Shown here one piece after another: positions 33,081 through 40,801 of a stretch of DNA of 64,000 nucleotides. The stretch spans positions 62,001-126,000 of the forward strand of contig CAZVJF010000005.1 of assembly GCA_964627445.1 (NCBI GenBank), given 5' to 3'. The position numbers were made by a program, and so were the translations under genes. The DNA is from Luteibaculum sp964627445 (GTDB lineage: Bacteria > Bacteroidota > Bacteroidia > Flavobacteriales_D > Luteibaculaceae). Below the pieces are notes generated by a model. It was not told where the DNA came from, ran no database searches, and saw only the letters and a list, made by a program, of their open reading frames with translations. Position 1 is the stretch's first letter. Each line of letters opens with the position of its first letter.

Positions 33081-33583
33081 AAAAAAGCGCGGGCCTCGGG
33101 ATCTTGCTTAAAGATTTCCTCTTTGCGCTTATCAAATTCGGGTGCCGGATTTTTAGGATCCTCCCCTTCCAGAATGAAAAAGGTCTTAGCTAGATTCAAG
33201 AGGGTAGTTTCTTCACCAAGCATACTGGTGCGCTCCTTAATTCGAGAGAAGTAATTGTATGCCTGCACGATCTGACCTGCATTGAGGCACTCTTGAATGG
33301 CGTTGATGTAGGTGTTGAGCATCTTTGGAGTCATGCACATATCGGCCTGATTGACCATTACCTCTGCCTGTATACCGCGATATGCAGGAATCTTTAGTTG
33401 ATCCTTGAAGGTGTACCAATTGTTGCCTAGCGCGTCCGTGAAAACGGGAATGAGCTCACTCTTTGGCCATTCATCTTTCCATTTTTTAAGTCTTTTTGTG
33501 ACAATTCTTTGTCGCTGACTAATGACAATGAAATAGATCAAAAATGCAGCGAATGCGATGTAGATGTAATGATGAAATTCCAT
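32975..33583 (-). CDS. Tail assembly chaperone, 0-frame product (G-type)
   Basis: A 202-aa protein immediately upstream of the tape measure. Helical body with MCMTPKMLNTYINAIQECLN and IFKQDPEARAFFLLRAFRLM. Residues 7-24 are hydrophobic (YIAFAAFLIYFIVISQ), which is odd for a tail chaperone and may be a membrane anchor or an overlong start. The role, holding the tape measure protein during tail assembly, is inferred from position, size and the frameshift site near its 3' end. Confidence 0.7.
   Translation of the reverse strand: MEFHHYIYIAFAAFLIYFIVISQRQRIVTKRLKKWKDEWPKSELIPVFTDALGNNWYTFKDQLKIPAYRGIQAEVMVNQADMCMTPKMLNTYINAIQECLNAGQIVQAYNYFSRIKERTSMLGEETTLLNLAKTFFILEGEDPKNPAPEFDKRKEEIFKQDPEARAFFLLRAFRLMNDASEFSSEDILNYLKVNRKQEPSLN
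33077..33086 (-). promoter_or_regulatory. Programmed -1 frameshift site (T9 run then G)
   Basis: The minus strand reads GCT TTT TTT TTG in frame 0, containing T-TTT-TTG, a classic slippery heptamer. Slipping by -1 leads into an open frame that continues to the tape measure start. It lies 34 codons before the 0-frame stop. Confidence 0.75.
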
Positions 33584-33632
33584 GAGATTTATATTGACTT
33601 CATGGAAAATAGAGAGGCTATTGATAAGCCGG

Positions 33633-34991
33633 TTAGCTTTTGGGTATTTTAATGAAGTGGGCTAAATCCATGTGAACACCGTAACGCCACGTATCTAAAA
33701 GGTGTCCAAGCAATTTGTTGTCCATATTGATATACGGGTTTTTGCCCGTTTTCTGTATCACCGTTCGGCCGTTACTATCTAACCCCGCCAAACAGAACAT
33801 CATATCTTTTACCAGCCAAGGACACCCTACTTCACTAATCTTGACATTGGGATGGTGCTGTAAAATGGAGTTACCGAATACCCGCGATGATGATATATCC
33901 GGGTTCACTGTGGGGATGTCGAACGCGTCTAAATCCAGTCCTAACTCTGTCTGTATGATGTTGTAATGATTGATGTGACCTCGGGTTCCTGACATTCTGT
34001 TTTTCCCCGAAGCATCCCCGCGAATTTTGAAGGAAGGAACTCCTGTAATGTATTTATCGGAATGGTAGAAATCGGCTTTTATTCGATCGCAAATTTCGTA
34101 TGTATCTGAGTTTTCCACGCGGTATTCTAATAGCGTGTGGTGGTATGTATAGCAATCTGTTTGGTAAACAGTACAGGTAGCTGGATCAACATTAAAGTCA
34201 AAAGAGAGCCTTACATACTCATCGTCTTTAAACTGCAGATCATTGTCAATATGTTGCCCCCTGCTGAACTTACCGTAGAATGCCCCCTTTACATCCAAAT
34301 TCCAGTTACCCATGATGAAGCGTTCCTGGCTTTCATCATCAAGTCTTTCCCATGCTTTCCACTGGTCTTCTGTTACAAATGGATTGTCGGTTGGTAATGC
34401 GGTAAGGTAATAGTCTGTTTCTGGCAATAGCCCGGCCATGGCAGGTTCGTAAATTTTCTCCTTAACCCAATTAAATGTTGGGTTGAATGTGGAAAGAATT
34501 AGCGCTGGTGGCATAGGGTCGATATACCACGAACCACACCGCTCGAGGCACTTCATGAACGTGGCCTCTTGTAGTTCTTCTATTTGCTCCAGAAGGAAAC
34601 CATTGGTCTCAAGTCCTTTGAATCGGTCTAAGTCCTTATCCTGGGCATAGTTTTCTGAAAAGAAATAGATCCGAGAGCCATTTGGAAACTCTACGTTATA
34701 ATCCGATGGATTCTTGTGCCATTTTACATCTGCACCTCGCAATATCTTTTCAACTGACGGAATAGTTGTGGCTCGCAGCGTTGGAAAAGATTCTCTAACA
34801 ATATGCCATTTACTACCTGGATACTTTTTACATAATAGTACGATACCACCCAAAGAAACGAATGTTTTACCTCCGCGAATTGCTCCACCGATATACAGGT
34901 TTCTGACGGGTGATTCACCATTAATTATTTTGACCAATTCGGTTAAAAACTGAGCCTGCTTCTTGTTTTTGGAAAAATCGGCCGTTAGCAA
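33633..34991 (-). CDS. terL: Terminase large subunit
   Basis: A 452-aa packaging motor. Walker A-like GGAIRGGKT is at about residues 35-43, a FLLEQIEEL segment fits Walker B, and the C-terminal nuclease shows FDFNVDP and RGDASGKNR with the acidic residues of the RNase H-like fold. It cuts concatemeric DNA and pumps it into the head through the portal. No ATG begins the frame; TTG at 34991 is the best visible start, and the frame stays open about 13 codons further upstream. A small terminase gene lies upstream across a 258-bp gap. Confidence 0.9.
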   Translation of the reverse strand: MLTADFSKNKKQAQFLTELVKIINGESPVRNLYIGGAIRGGKTFVSLGGIVLLCKKYPGSKWHIVRESFPTLRATTIPSVEKILRGADVKWHKNPSDYNVEFPNGSRIYFFSENYAQDKDLDRFKGLETNGFLLEQIEELQEATFMKCLERCGSWYIDPMPPALILSTFNPTFNWVKEKIYEPAMAGLLPETDYYLTALPTDNPFVTEDQWKAWERLDDESQERFIMGNWNLDVKGAFYGKFSRGQHIDNDLQFKDDEYVRLSFDFNVDPATCTVYQTDCYTYHHTLLEYRVENSDTYEICDRIKADFYHSDKYITGVPSFKIRGDASGKNRMSGTRGHINHYNIIQTELGLDLDAFDIPTVNPDISSSRVFGNSILQHHPNVKISEVGCPWLVKDMMFCLAGLDSNGRTVIQKTGKNPYINMDNKLLGHLLDTWRYGVHMDLAHFIKIPKS

Positions 34992-35126
34992 CTTTCTAGT
35001 GTTTTCAAGGGTTTCGGGGCTGTCATTTCTTATCCACTTTCTCCCCCATTAATTGCGGCATTCCTTTCGGGAAAATTTTTTAACGCGAAAACGGACTTTT
35101 TGTCTGTGACGGGATATTTATAAGTA

Positions 35127-35357
35127 ATGAGAAAAAAAACACAAGGGAAGGGCTCTGGAAGAACAGTACAGAACCTCCGCAAGAAATTAAAGGAATTTGC
35201 CAAAGAGTACAGTTTTGAATTAGGTATCATTATGAAGATGGTTAATAACCTAAATCTTGAGGACGTGGCCTCCTGGCAACACCATTTCACAAGTCTCTTT
35301 GACATCATCCGCATTCTTATCCGATTGCTTTTGGTAATGGCCCTCCAATTCAGCTAA
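35127..35357 (+). CDS. Possible small basic protein, 76 aa, antisense to terS end
   Basis: The only substantial frame in the 34992-35249 gap between the terminase genes. Its first 42 codons lie in the gap and read like a real protein (GSGRTVQNLRKKLKEFAKEY, FELGIIMKMVNNLNLED), while the remainder is antisense to the terS-like gene. It may be a small cargo gene or a chance frame; a truncated frame is also possible. Confidence 0.28.
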   Translation: MRKKTQGKGSGRTVQNLRKKLKEFAKEYSFELGIIMKMVNNLNLEDVASWQHHFTSLFDIIRILIRLLLVMALQFS

Positions 35358-35642
35358 ATCTCTGAGAATGGCCAATGCAAGATTTGGGTTGCGATCGCCC
35401 CACTTCTTGATTAGTCTTTCACGAGAAGCCAAATGCCAGTGATACCGTTCTTGGATGGATTGCTTATTCCACTCAATAAACATTTCGCGGGCCTTTTTCA
35501 GATACATCTGAGCAGAACGCAGACCAATGTCATAGTTGGTCATAATCGTTTGCAAGATGTCCGCTGTATTGTGCCCGTCAATCAGGTATTCCTGTATCAC
35601 CCTGATTCTTCTTATTTTCTCCTCCTTGGCACAACGACCCAT
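35250..35642 (-). CDS. terS: Terminase small subunit-like DNA-binding protein
   Basis: A 130-aa helical protein. An N-terminal helix-turn-helix (KIRRIRVIQEYLIDGHNTAD, ILQTIMTNYDIGLRSAQ) is followed by a helical linker (YLKKAREMFIEWNKQSIQER) and a C-terminal tail. The build and the place before the large subunit gene indicate a small terminase that recognises the packaging site. The symbol is given by context, not by a strong motif. It starts 4 bp after the stop of the 90-aa gene. Confidence 0.6.
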   Translation of the reverse strand: MGRCAKEEKIRRIRVIQEYLIDGHNTADILQTIMTNYDIGLRSAQMYLKKAREMFIEWNKQSIQERYHWHLASRERLIKKWGDRNPNLALAILRDLAELEGHYQKQSDKNADDVKETCEMVLPGGHVLKI

Positions 35643-35646
35643 GGTG

Positions 35647-35919
35647 TTAGTCTTCCTCTTCCTCTATGATGTATTCAATAGAGTTGATCAGTTCCCGTAA
35701 TTGTGAAACCTTATTTCGAAGAATAACCTCTTCCATTTTCCTGATGTCCTTTAAAACCTCAGGGTCGATGGGCGTTTCATAGTACTTGAGCTCATCCTCC
35801 TTTATTTTCAGCTGATGCTTCAGGTATTTTAGAATCTTCTTTTCTTTGGCCATGTCCCTTGCCTTATTAACAGCGGAACCCGCTTTTTTAGCAGGTCCTT
35901 TTTCGCTTTGATTTGCCAT
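35647..35919 (-). CDS. Charged helical phage protein, 90 aa
   Basis: Not recognised. A Lys/Ala-rich N-terminus (SEKGPAKKAGSAVNKARDMA) is followed by two helices with a coiled-coil character (KYLKHQLKIKEDELKYYETP; VILRNKVSQLRELINSIEYI) and an acidic end. It lies between the ParB-methyltransferase and terminase genes and is part of the late leftward operon. Confidence 0.5.
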   Translation of the reverse strand: MANQSEKGPAKKAGSAVNKARDMAKEKKILKYLKHQLKIKEDELKYYETPIDPEVLKDIRKMEEVILRNKVSQLRELINSIEYIIEEEED

Positions 35920-36013
35920 ACTTTTTTTCAGATCGTTTTTGTGGGGAACCTCTCAAATCCAGTATTAAAAAAATCCAGTTTAACCCCTTATTGCGCAATC
36001 AATATTGGGTTGA

Positions 36014-37435
36014 CTAAGTGGAATTACCAAGGTTCTCCGGATTAATATTGGCCTGCAATTTTGGAAAATACTCCGTAATCTTTTTGTGGTCACCTTTAAA
36101 GAAAACCAGAACATTTTGGTGTACACGCGTTACTTTCCTTCCTGAATTAAATTGTCGGCCAGCCCTAATGGCAGCGGATGCGATCTGATTGATTAGTATG
36201 ATTTCATTGTAAAAGCCCACACCTGCACAAGCTTCAAAAGCTTCAATAGTGTCCTTAACAAAGTTCTTATAGTAGCCATCTTTTCCGCGAATTTCTGACA
36301 CCACAAAGCATGCAAATCTGTTATTTCGCAGCTTCTCGCATGCCTTGGCAATTATCTGTGAATACACTTCGATAAACTGATCGTAGTCCATGTTGGATAA
36401 ATCAGATTCGTCATCAGAGTACTTCTCTAAATCGTGATATGGCGGACAAGAGAAAACAAAATCAACAGACGACTTCTTTATTTCATCCAGCACCTCTTTA
36501 GAATCGCCACAAATCCATTTAGCACGATTGGCATTTAATTCTTCTGCTTGGCGTCTGTTTGCCTCTACCTGTTCAGAGCGTAAATCAATTCCAACATAGT
36601 CTAAATGACTTTCCGAAGCTACAATACCTCGGACAGAACCTCCCGCGAATGGATCCAGAACCTTGCCGTTATCAGGAGCAAACCATTTATAGAGTATTTC
36701 ACATAACACCGGATCGAATATACTGGCCCCTTCAAATACCTTGAGGCCTTTTTTCTTTGCCTTATCAATGACTTCGTCCCAGTCTGGCTCCCTCCCTAGT
36801 GCTGATCGCATCCGGTTGCGCAAATTGTAGACCTCGGTATTCTGGGAGGATTTGGCCATTAGCTCTACTTGTTCCCTACTCTCTTGGCTGTTTATACCTA
36901 AATCAGTCCAGTTTCTTTTTCGTTCCTGCCAGTATTTTTGCCGGGTGTCTATAATTGAAAACGGAGGTACACCAAAAGCTTCTGATAACGCATTTTTAGC
37001 TGCTGTTTGTTTTGCTTTTGCCTCTTCATTTGAGTCGATAAGAAAATCCTCAATCTCTGGAAGGTTCATGTCCTTCAGTTCCTCTATCGTAAACTGAAAT
37101 GAATCCTGAAGAATTTGAAAGTCCCAAATACCGTGGTGCGTATTATCCAACACCATTCTGCGGTCCTGGACTTCCTTTGGAACGTCATCCTCAATAAAGC
37201 ATCTAATGTGCTCCTGTCCTCTTAATTTTTGTGCCTTTATTCTCTGGCTCCCTGCATAACAGAAGTATTTTCCAGAAATGCAATTAACTAAAGGAGGCCG
37301 CTGTATGAGGAACTCAGGATCCTTTTCAATTTCGCTAACTAGCCTATTGAGCGACTCATCCGTTATTTGTCTCGGATTGTTTTCAATAAGCTGGATGCGG
37401 GATATGGGTAGTTCTTCAACTCTTACGTTAGGCAT
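36014..37435 (-). CDS. ParB-like nuclease domain fused to DNA methyltransferase
   Basis: A 473-aa protein. Residues about 1-110 form a ParB N-terminal domain (ENNPRQITDESLNRLVSEI; CYAGSQRIKAQKLRGQEHIR). The C-terminal half is a SAM-dependent methyltransferase with the SAM site DPFAGGSVRGIVA, a GIDLRSEQVEANRRQA acidic loop, and catalytic motif SCPPYHDLEKY, the pattern of N4-cytosine or N6-adenine enzymes. It is the first gene of the late operon and may modify phage DNA around packaging. It is separate in type from the C5 enzyme at the left edge, so this phage appears to carry two methylation activities. Confidence 0.85.
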   Translation of the reverse strand: MPNVRVEELPISRIQLIENNPRQITDESLNRLVSEIEKDPEFLIQRPPLVNCISGKYFCYAGSQRIKAQKLRGQEHIRCFIEDDVPKEVQDRRMVLDNTHHGIWDFQILQDSFQFTIEELKDMNLPEIEDFLIDSNEEAKAKQTAAKNALSEAFGVPPFSIIDTRQKYWQERKRNWTDLGINSQESREQVELMAKSSQNTEVYNLRNRMRSALGREPDWDEVIDKAKKKGLKVFEGASIFDPVLCEILYKWFAPDNGKVLDPFAGGSVRGIVASESHLDYVGIDLRSEQVEANRRQAEELNANRAKWICGDSKEVLDEIKKSSVDFVFSCPPYHDLEKYSDDESDLSNMDYDQFIEVYSQIIAKACEKLRNNRFACFVVSEIRGKDGYYKNFVKDTIEAFEACAGVGFYNEIILINQIASAAIRAGRQFNSGRKVTRVHQNVLVFFKGDHKKITEYFPKLQANINPENLGNST

Positions 37436-37447
37436 GAATTGAAGATA

Positions 37448-37469
37448 CTTTGCGAATCTATTTGCAAAG
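37448..37469. repeat. Inverted repeat before the ParB-methyltransferase gene
   Basis: CTTTGC and GCAAAG arms are separated by ten bases, 12 bp before the ATG at 37435. It could be an operator or a leader hairpin for the first late gene. The remaining gap up to the tRNA terminator shows no clear promoter or gene. Confidence 0.4.
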
Positions 37470-37625
37470 AAAAAACACGCAGGAATACAGGGTTATAGTT
37501 GAGTTTTTGGAGAATAATTAGCCCAAACCTGCTATGCCGAACGGCTTCATCCAATTAACAAAGTGTAGCCATCAAATAGTGCTATTCAGCTCAATTGTCA
37601 TAAGATTTGTCATATACAAAAAGAA

Positions 37626-37649
37626 AAAGCCCCGTAAATACAGGGCTTT
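37626..37649 (-). terminator. Rho-independent terminator of tRNA-Ser
   Basis: AAAGCCC and GGGCTTT arms with a ten-base loop are followed on the minus strand by a T-rich stretch (TTTTTCTTTTT). It begins 14 bp after the tRNA 3' end. Confidence 0.7.
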
Positions 37650-37662
37650 CATCTTTTCTTTG

Positions 37663-37747
37663 CGGAGAGTGAGGGATTCGAACCCCCGGAGGTGTTACCC
37701 TCAATGGTTTTCAAGACCACCGCAATCGACCACTCTGCCAACTCTCC
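37663..37747 (-). tRNA. tRNA-Ser (anticodon UGA)
   Basis: An 85-nt class II tRNA with acceptor arms GGAGAGT and ACTCTCC, discriminator G, anticodon loop CTTGAAA (anticodon TGA), a long variable arm around GAGGGTAACACCTC and the T-loop GGTTCGAATCC. CCA is not encoded. The 3' end faces the prophage, the arrangement expected when a tRNA gene serves as attachment site, though the second copy of the core would lie outside the window. Confidence 0.92.
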
Positions 37748-37853
37748 GCGGCAAAAGTACGCTTTTTTGCGTTTCACCCAAGCTTTTTCTGCATTCTTCT
37801 CTCATTTTTATGAATTTGCATTGCTAATTTCGCTACCTTTACTGTTTACACCC

Positions 37854-39323
37854 ATGCGTCTTATTGCTTTATCCGTTGTTCTGAATCTCCTTTCTGTACT
37901 CGCTTTCACGCAACCGCAGTCGTACTACATGAGTGCCCGCTATGCAGACCCTAACGGTAAACCCTATATCGATTTAATTTTTGATCTCAACGGTAAGTCG
38001 CTAACCAGCCTTAGCGCAGAAAAAGATACCGTTTCACGTTATCAAGCGGTTATTAAAACCCAGGTTTACGATGAAAAGGACAGCGTGGTAGCACAATCCT
38101 CTGAACTGGTTACAAGCCCCACTTTTAGCAATCAATTGGCAGAACACCCCTTTCTCTACCTTTCGCGCCTTTCCGTTCCCAATACGATGCTACGGATTCA
38201 AGTATCCATTACCGATGTTGCCGGGGAAACCGGTAAAAACATCACCCAGTTCTCGGAATCTATAGCCATTGACCAGAGCAAGCAGTATGGTGCTTACCTT
38301 TCCGACCTGGTTTTTGTGGGAGACCTTCTTCCTCCCGATGAAAGCAGTCCCTTTTATCGAAACGGTCAGCTCCTAGTTCCGTATGTAAGCGATTACTTTC
38401 CTACCGATATTAATAAGTTGATTTTTTACACAGAGATTTACAATAGCACACAGCAATTTCCGGGAGGCAGGTTTGTTTATGCGTACCAAATTGTACACCC
38501 CGAATCGGGACAAATCATGTTTAACCAGCAAAAGCTAAAAAGAGCAGCTACCAGCGCCATTGTGCCTGTAATCGGTTCTTTTGACTTGAGCCAAATTCCA
38601 AACGGAAAGTACAAGTTGCGTTTTGAAGTACGCAATGCACAAAATGAGTTGGTCGTTTTCCAGGAAAAAGCGTTTTACCGAGAAAACAACACCTACCAAC
38701 CTTCACTGGAAGAGTTGGAAAACGTGGCTTTGGCCAACAGCTTTATTGGTAAGGTAACCAGCGACAGCCTGTTAAACGAGTACTTAGCTAGCCTTAGCCC
38801 TATAGCGTCTAGGGGCGAACGTAAGTTTTTAGAAAACCCGCAGCGATCGCTTCCCACAACGGAACAAAAACAGCGGTATTTCTACAACTTTTGGAGCAAG
38901 CGAAACGCAACCCAACCCGACTTGGCATGGTACAATTACAAGAAAGAGGTAGACAACGTGAACAGCTTGTTTGGCACCTCCATTAAACGCGGATACCAGA
39001 GCGACCGTGGAAGAGTTTACTTGCAATATGGCAGGCCCGATAGCCGCATAGAACGTCCCAACGAGCCCGTATCGTATCCCTACGAAATATGGCAATACGA
39101 TCAGTTGGAATCCTTTACCAACGTGCGTTTCATCTTTTACGACCCTAGCATTGGGACCAATGATTACCAGTTGTTGCACAGCGAAATGCGCGGAGAGTTT
39201 AGAAACCCCAACTGGCAAACGGAATTGCAACGAAGAACCAACCCATCCAACAGCATCAACAACAACGCTCCTGCCGGAAACTTTGGTAGCAACGCCAAGG
39301 AACTTTTCGATAACCCCCGATAA
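37854..39323 (+). CDS. GWxTD domain-containing secreted protein
   Basis: A 489-aa protein. ATG at 37854 gives a signal peptide (MRLIALSVVLNLLSVLAFTQ); longer frames start upstream inside the tRNA region and are unlikely. The C-terminal third holds the GWxTD family core, with YFYNFWSKRNATQPDLAWYN, KRGYQSDRGRVYLQYGRPD and YEIWQYDQLES. The family is widespread in Bacteroidota, is exported, and has no established biochemical role. The middle region is a beta-sandwich-like repeat. It is followed after 29 bp by a glycosyltransferase gene in the same direction. Confidence 0.85.
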   Translation: MRLIALSVVLNLLSVLAFTQPQSYYMSARYADPNGKPYIDLIFDLNGKSLTSLSAEKDTVSRYQAVIKTQVYDEKDSVVAQSSELVTSPTFSNQLAEHPFLYLSRLSVPNTMLRIQVSITDVAGETGKNITQFSESIAIDQSKQYGAYLSDLVFVGDLLPPDESSPFYRNGQLLVPYVSDYFPTDINKLIFYTEIYNSTQQFPGGRFVYAYQIVHPESGQIMFNQQKLKRAATSAIVPVIGSFDLSQIPNGKYKLRFEVRNAQNELVVFQEKAFYRENNTYQPSLEELENVALANSFIGKVTSDSLLNEYLASLSPIASRGERKFLENPQRSLPTTEQKQRYFYNFWSKRNATQPDLAWYNYKKEVDNVNSLFGTSIKRGYQSDRGRVYLQYGRPDSRIERPNEPVSYPYEIWQYDQLESFTNVRFIFYDPSIGTNDYQLLHSEMRGEFRNPNWQTELQRRTNPSNSINNNAPAGNFGSNAKELFDNPR

Positions 39324-39352
39324 ACTCTACTTTAGCCCCAAAAACCTGCTTA

Positions 39353-40390
39353 GTGTCTGCTACCGCTGCTGTAATACTGAACTATAACGGCAAATCCTTC
39401 CTCGAAAAATTTCTGCACGATGTGGTGGAAAAAACATCGGCCAACACAGAAATTGTTGTTATCGACAATCACTCAACGGACGATTCCATAGCCTACCTGA
39501 AAGAGCATTTTCCGCAGCTCGTATGCATTCAATTGGAGGAAAATCTGGGCTATGCTGGTGGCTACAACGAGGGACTCAAGCAACTGCAACACGATAATTT
39601 CATATTGCTAAACAGCGATATCGAAGTCAGTAAAAACTGGGATATTCCACTCATAGAAAAGCTAGAACACTCCAGTAAAATTGCAGCCGTGCAGCCCAAA
39701 ATACTAGCCTACCACAACCAGCAGCAATTTGAGTATGCTGGGGCATCGGGTGGATATATTGATCGCGAATACTTTCCGTTTTGCCGGGGACGCATTTTTG
39801 GCATCGTAGAAGAAGACCACAGCCAATACGAAAGTGCAGAGCAGGTATTCTGGGCCAGCGGGGCTTGCTTTGCCGTAAAAGCAGCATTATTTACCGAGTT
39901 TGGGGGCTTTGATGCCGACTTTTTTGCCCACATGGAGGAAATAGATTTGTGCCACCGCTTTAAAAACAAAGGATACCAAGTTTGGGTGGAACCCAAATCC
40001 ACGGTCTATCATGTTGGTGGAGGTACATTGGATATGATGAACCCCAGAAAAACCTTCTTAAATTACCGCAATGGCTTGGCCCTTCTGGTTAAAAATGCGC
40101 CCGGAAGCAATTACAAAGCGAGACTTACCACCCGTTTGCTACTCGATGGACTTTCGGCCATTAACTTTGTTTTACGAGGATTACCGCAACACGCTTTGCA
40201 AATATGGAAAGCCCACCGCGCTTTCTTTAAGAATTGGGATCATTGGCTGGAGAAACGCCAAGAAATACAAGCAGACACCACCTACCGCAACCGTAGCGGG
40301 TATTACCACGGTAGCATCATCTACCAATACTTTGTGCGTAGAAAACGTAAGTACAGCCAACTACCTAAACACCGCTTTTCTCAAGAATAG
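39353..40390 (+). CDS. GT2 family glycosyltransferase
   Basis: A 345-aa GT-A enzyme starting at GTG 39353. N-terminal AVILNYNGKSFLEKFL is the typical rhamnosyltransferase-like opening; VIDNHSTDDS holds the nucleotide-binding Asp, ILLNSDIEV is the DxD-like metal motif and MEEIDLCHRFKNKGY is the conserved ED acceptor block. It transfers a sugar from a nucleotide donor, probably in cell-surface glycan assembly. Its end overlaps the end of aroQ on the other strand by 26 bp. Confidence 0.85.
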   Translation: MSATAAVILNYNGKSFLEKFLHDVVEKTSANTEIVVIDNHSTDDSIAYLKEHFPQLVCIQLEENLGYAGGYNEGLKQLQHDNFILLNSDIEVSKNWDIPLIEKLEHSSKIAAVQPKILAYHNQQQFEYAGASGGYIDREYFPFCRGRIFGIVEEDHSQYESAEQVFWASGACFAVKAALFTEFGGFDADFFAHMEEIDLCHRFKNKGYQVWVEPKSTVYHVGGGTLDMMNPRKTFLNYRNGLALLVKNAPGSNYKARLTTRLLLDGLSAINFVLRGLPQHALQIWKAHRAFFKNWDHWLEKRQEIQADTTYRNRSGYYHGSIIYQYFVRRKRKYSQLPKHRFSQE

Positions 40391-40799
40391 CGCTTGCTGC
40401 CATTTCGTAACCAAACACGCCAAACCCGGTAATGAGTCCGCTACATACATCGCTGAGGTACGAGTGTTTCCTAAAATCCTCTCGCTGATATATATTGCTG
40501 ATATGTACCTCTATAAACTGGCAAGAAACCCCTGCAATAGCATCGCGCAAAGCAATGGAGGTATGAGTAAATGCCCCTGCATTAATAATACCGTACTCAC
40601 ATTGCTGGCCTTGCTCGTGAATAAAATCAATAAGTGCCCCTTCGTGATTGCTCTGTATGTGCCGGAAATCGATGTCCGGGAATTTTTTCGACAGGGTATT
40701 GCGGATATCTTTTAGGGTACTTTGCCCATAAATATCGGGCTCTCTTGTGCCCAATAGGTTTAAATTTGGTCCGTTTACGAGGCAGACAGGAATTTTCAT
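40365..40799 (-). CDS. aroQ: 3-dehydroquinate dehydratase, type II
   Basis: A 144-aa enzyme of usual length for the type II class. It catalyses the third step of the shikimate pathway, 3-dehydroquinate to 3-dehydroshikimate. Motifs include NGPNLNLLGTREPDIYG with the catalytic Tyr, IINAGAFTHTSIALRDAI, EVHISNIYQREDFRKHS with the catalytic His, and GLITGFGVFGY. Its ATG is only 2 bp from the ATG of xerD on the other strand. Confidence 0.93.
   Translation of the reverse strand: MKIPVCLVNGPNLNLLGTREPDIYGQSTLKDIRNTLSKKFPDIDFRHIQSNHEGALIDFIHEQGQQCEYGIINAGAFTHTSIALRDAIAGVSCQFIEVHISNIYQREDFRKHSYLSDVCSGLITGFGVFGYEMAASAILEKSGV
40761..40768 (+). promoter_or_regulatory. Possible xerD promoter element inside aroQ
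   Basis: TAAATTTG matches the Bacteroidota -7 element exactly and lies 33 bp before the xerD ATG, within the 5' coding part of aroQ. A -33 element at the ideal distance is not evident. Confidence 0.4.
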
Positions 40800-40801
40800 A
40801 T

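Larger units (their letters stand above)
1..37660. mobile_element. Prophage, right-hand part (tailed phage, left end outside the window)
   Basis: The stretch carries a coherent set of temperate tailed-phage genes: early replication/recombination operon, CI-type repressor, toxin-antitoxin, lysis genes, tail fibres, capsid, MuF protein, portal, tape measure and terminase. A 1118-codon tape measure and a frameshifted tail chaperone point to a long non-contractile tail. The right limit is placed at the 3' end of tRNA-Ser because ordinary chromosomal genes begin just beyond it; the exact junction is inferred. The left end lies outside the window, since the leftmost gene is cut by base 1. No integrase or transposase is seen. 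Confidence 0.88.

Noticed and set aside
35030..35314. 94-aa minus-strand frame across the terS end and terL gap
   Set aside because: It reads through terS in another frame and lacks a protein-like pattern; the 130-aa terS-like frame explains the region better.
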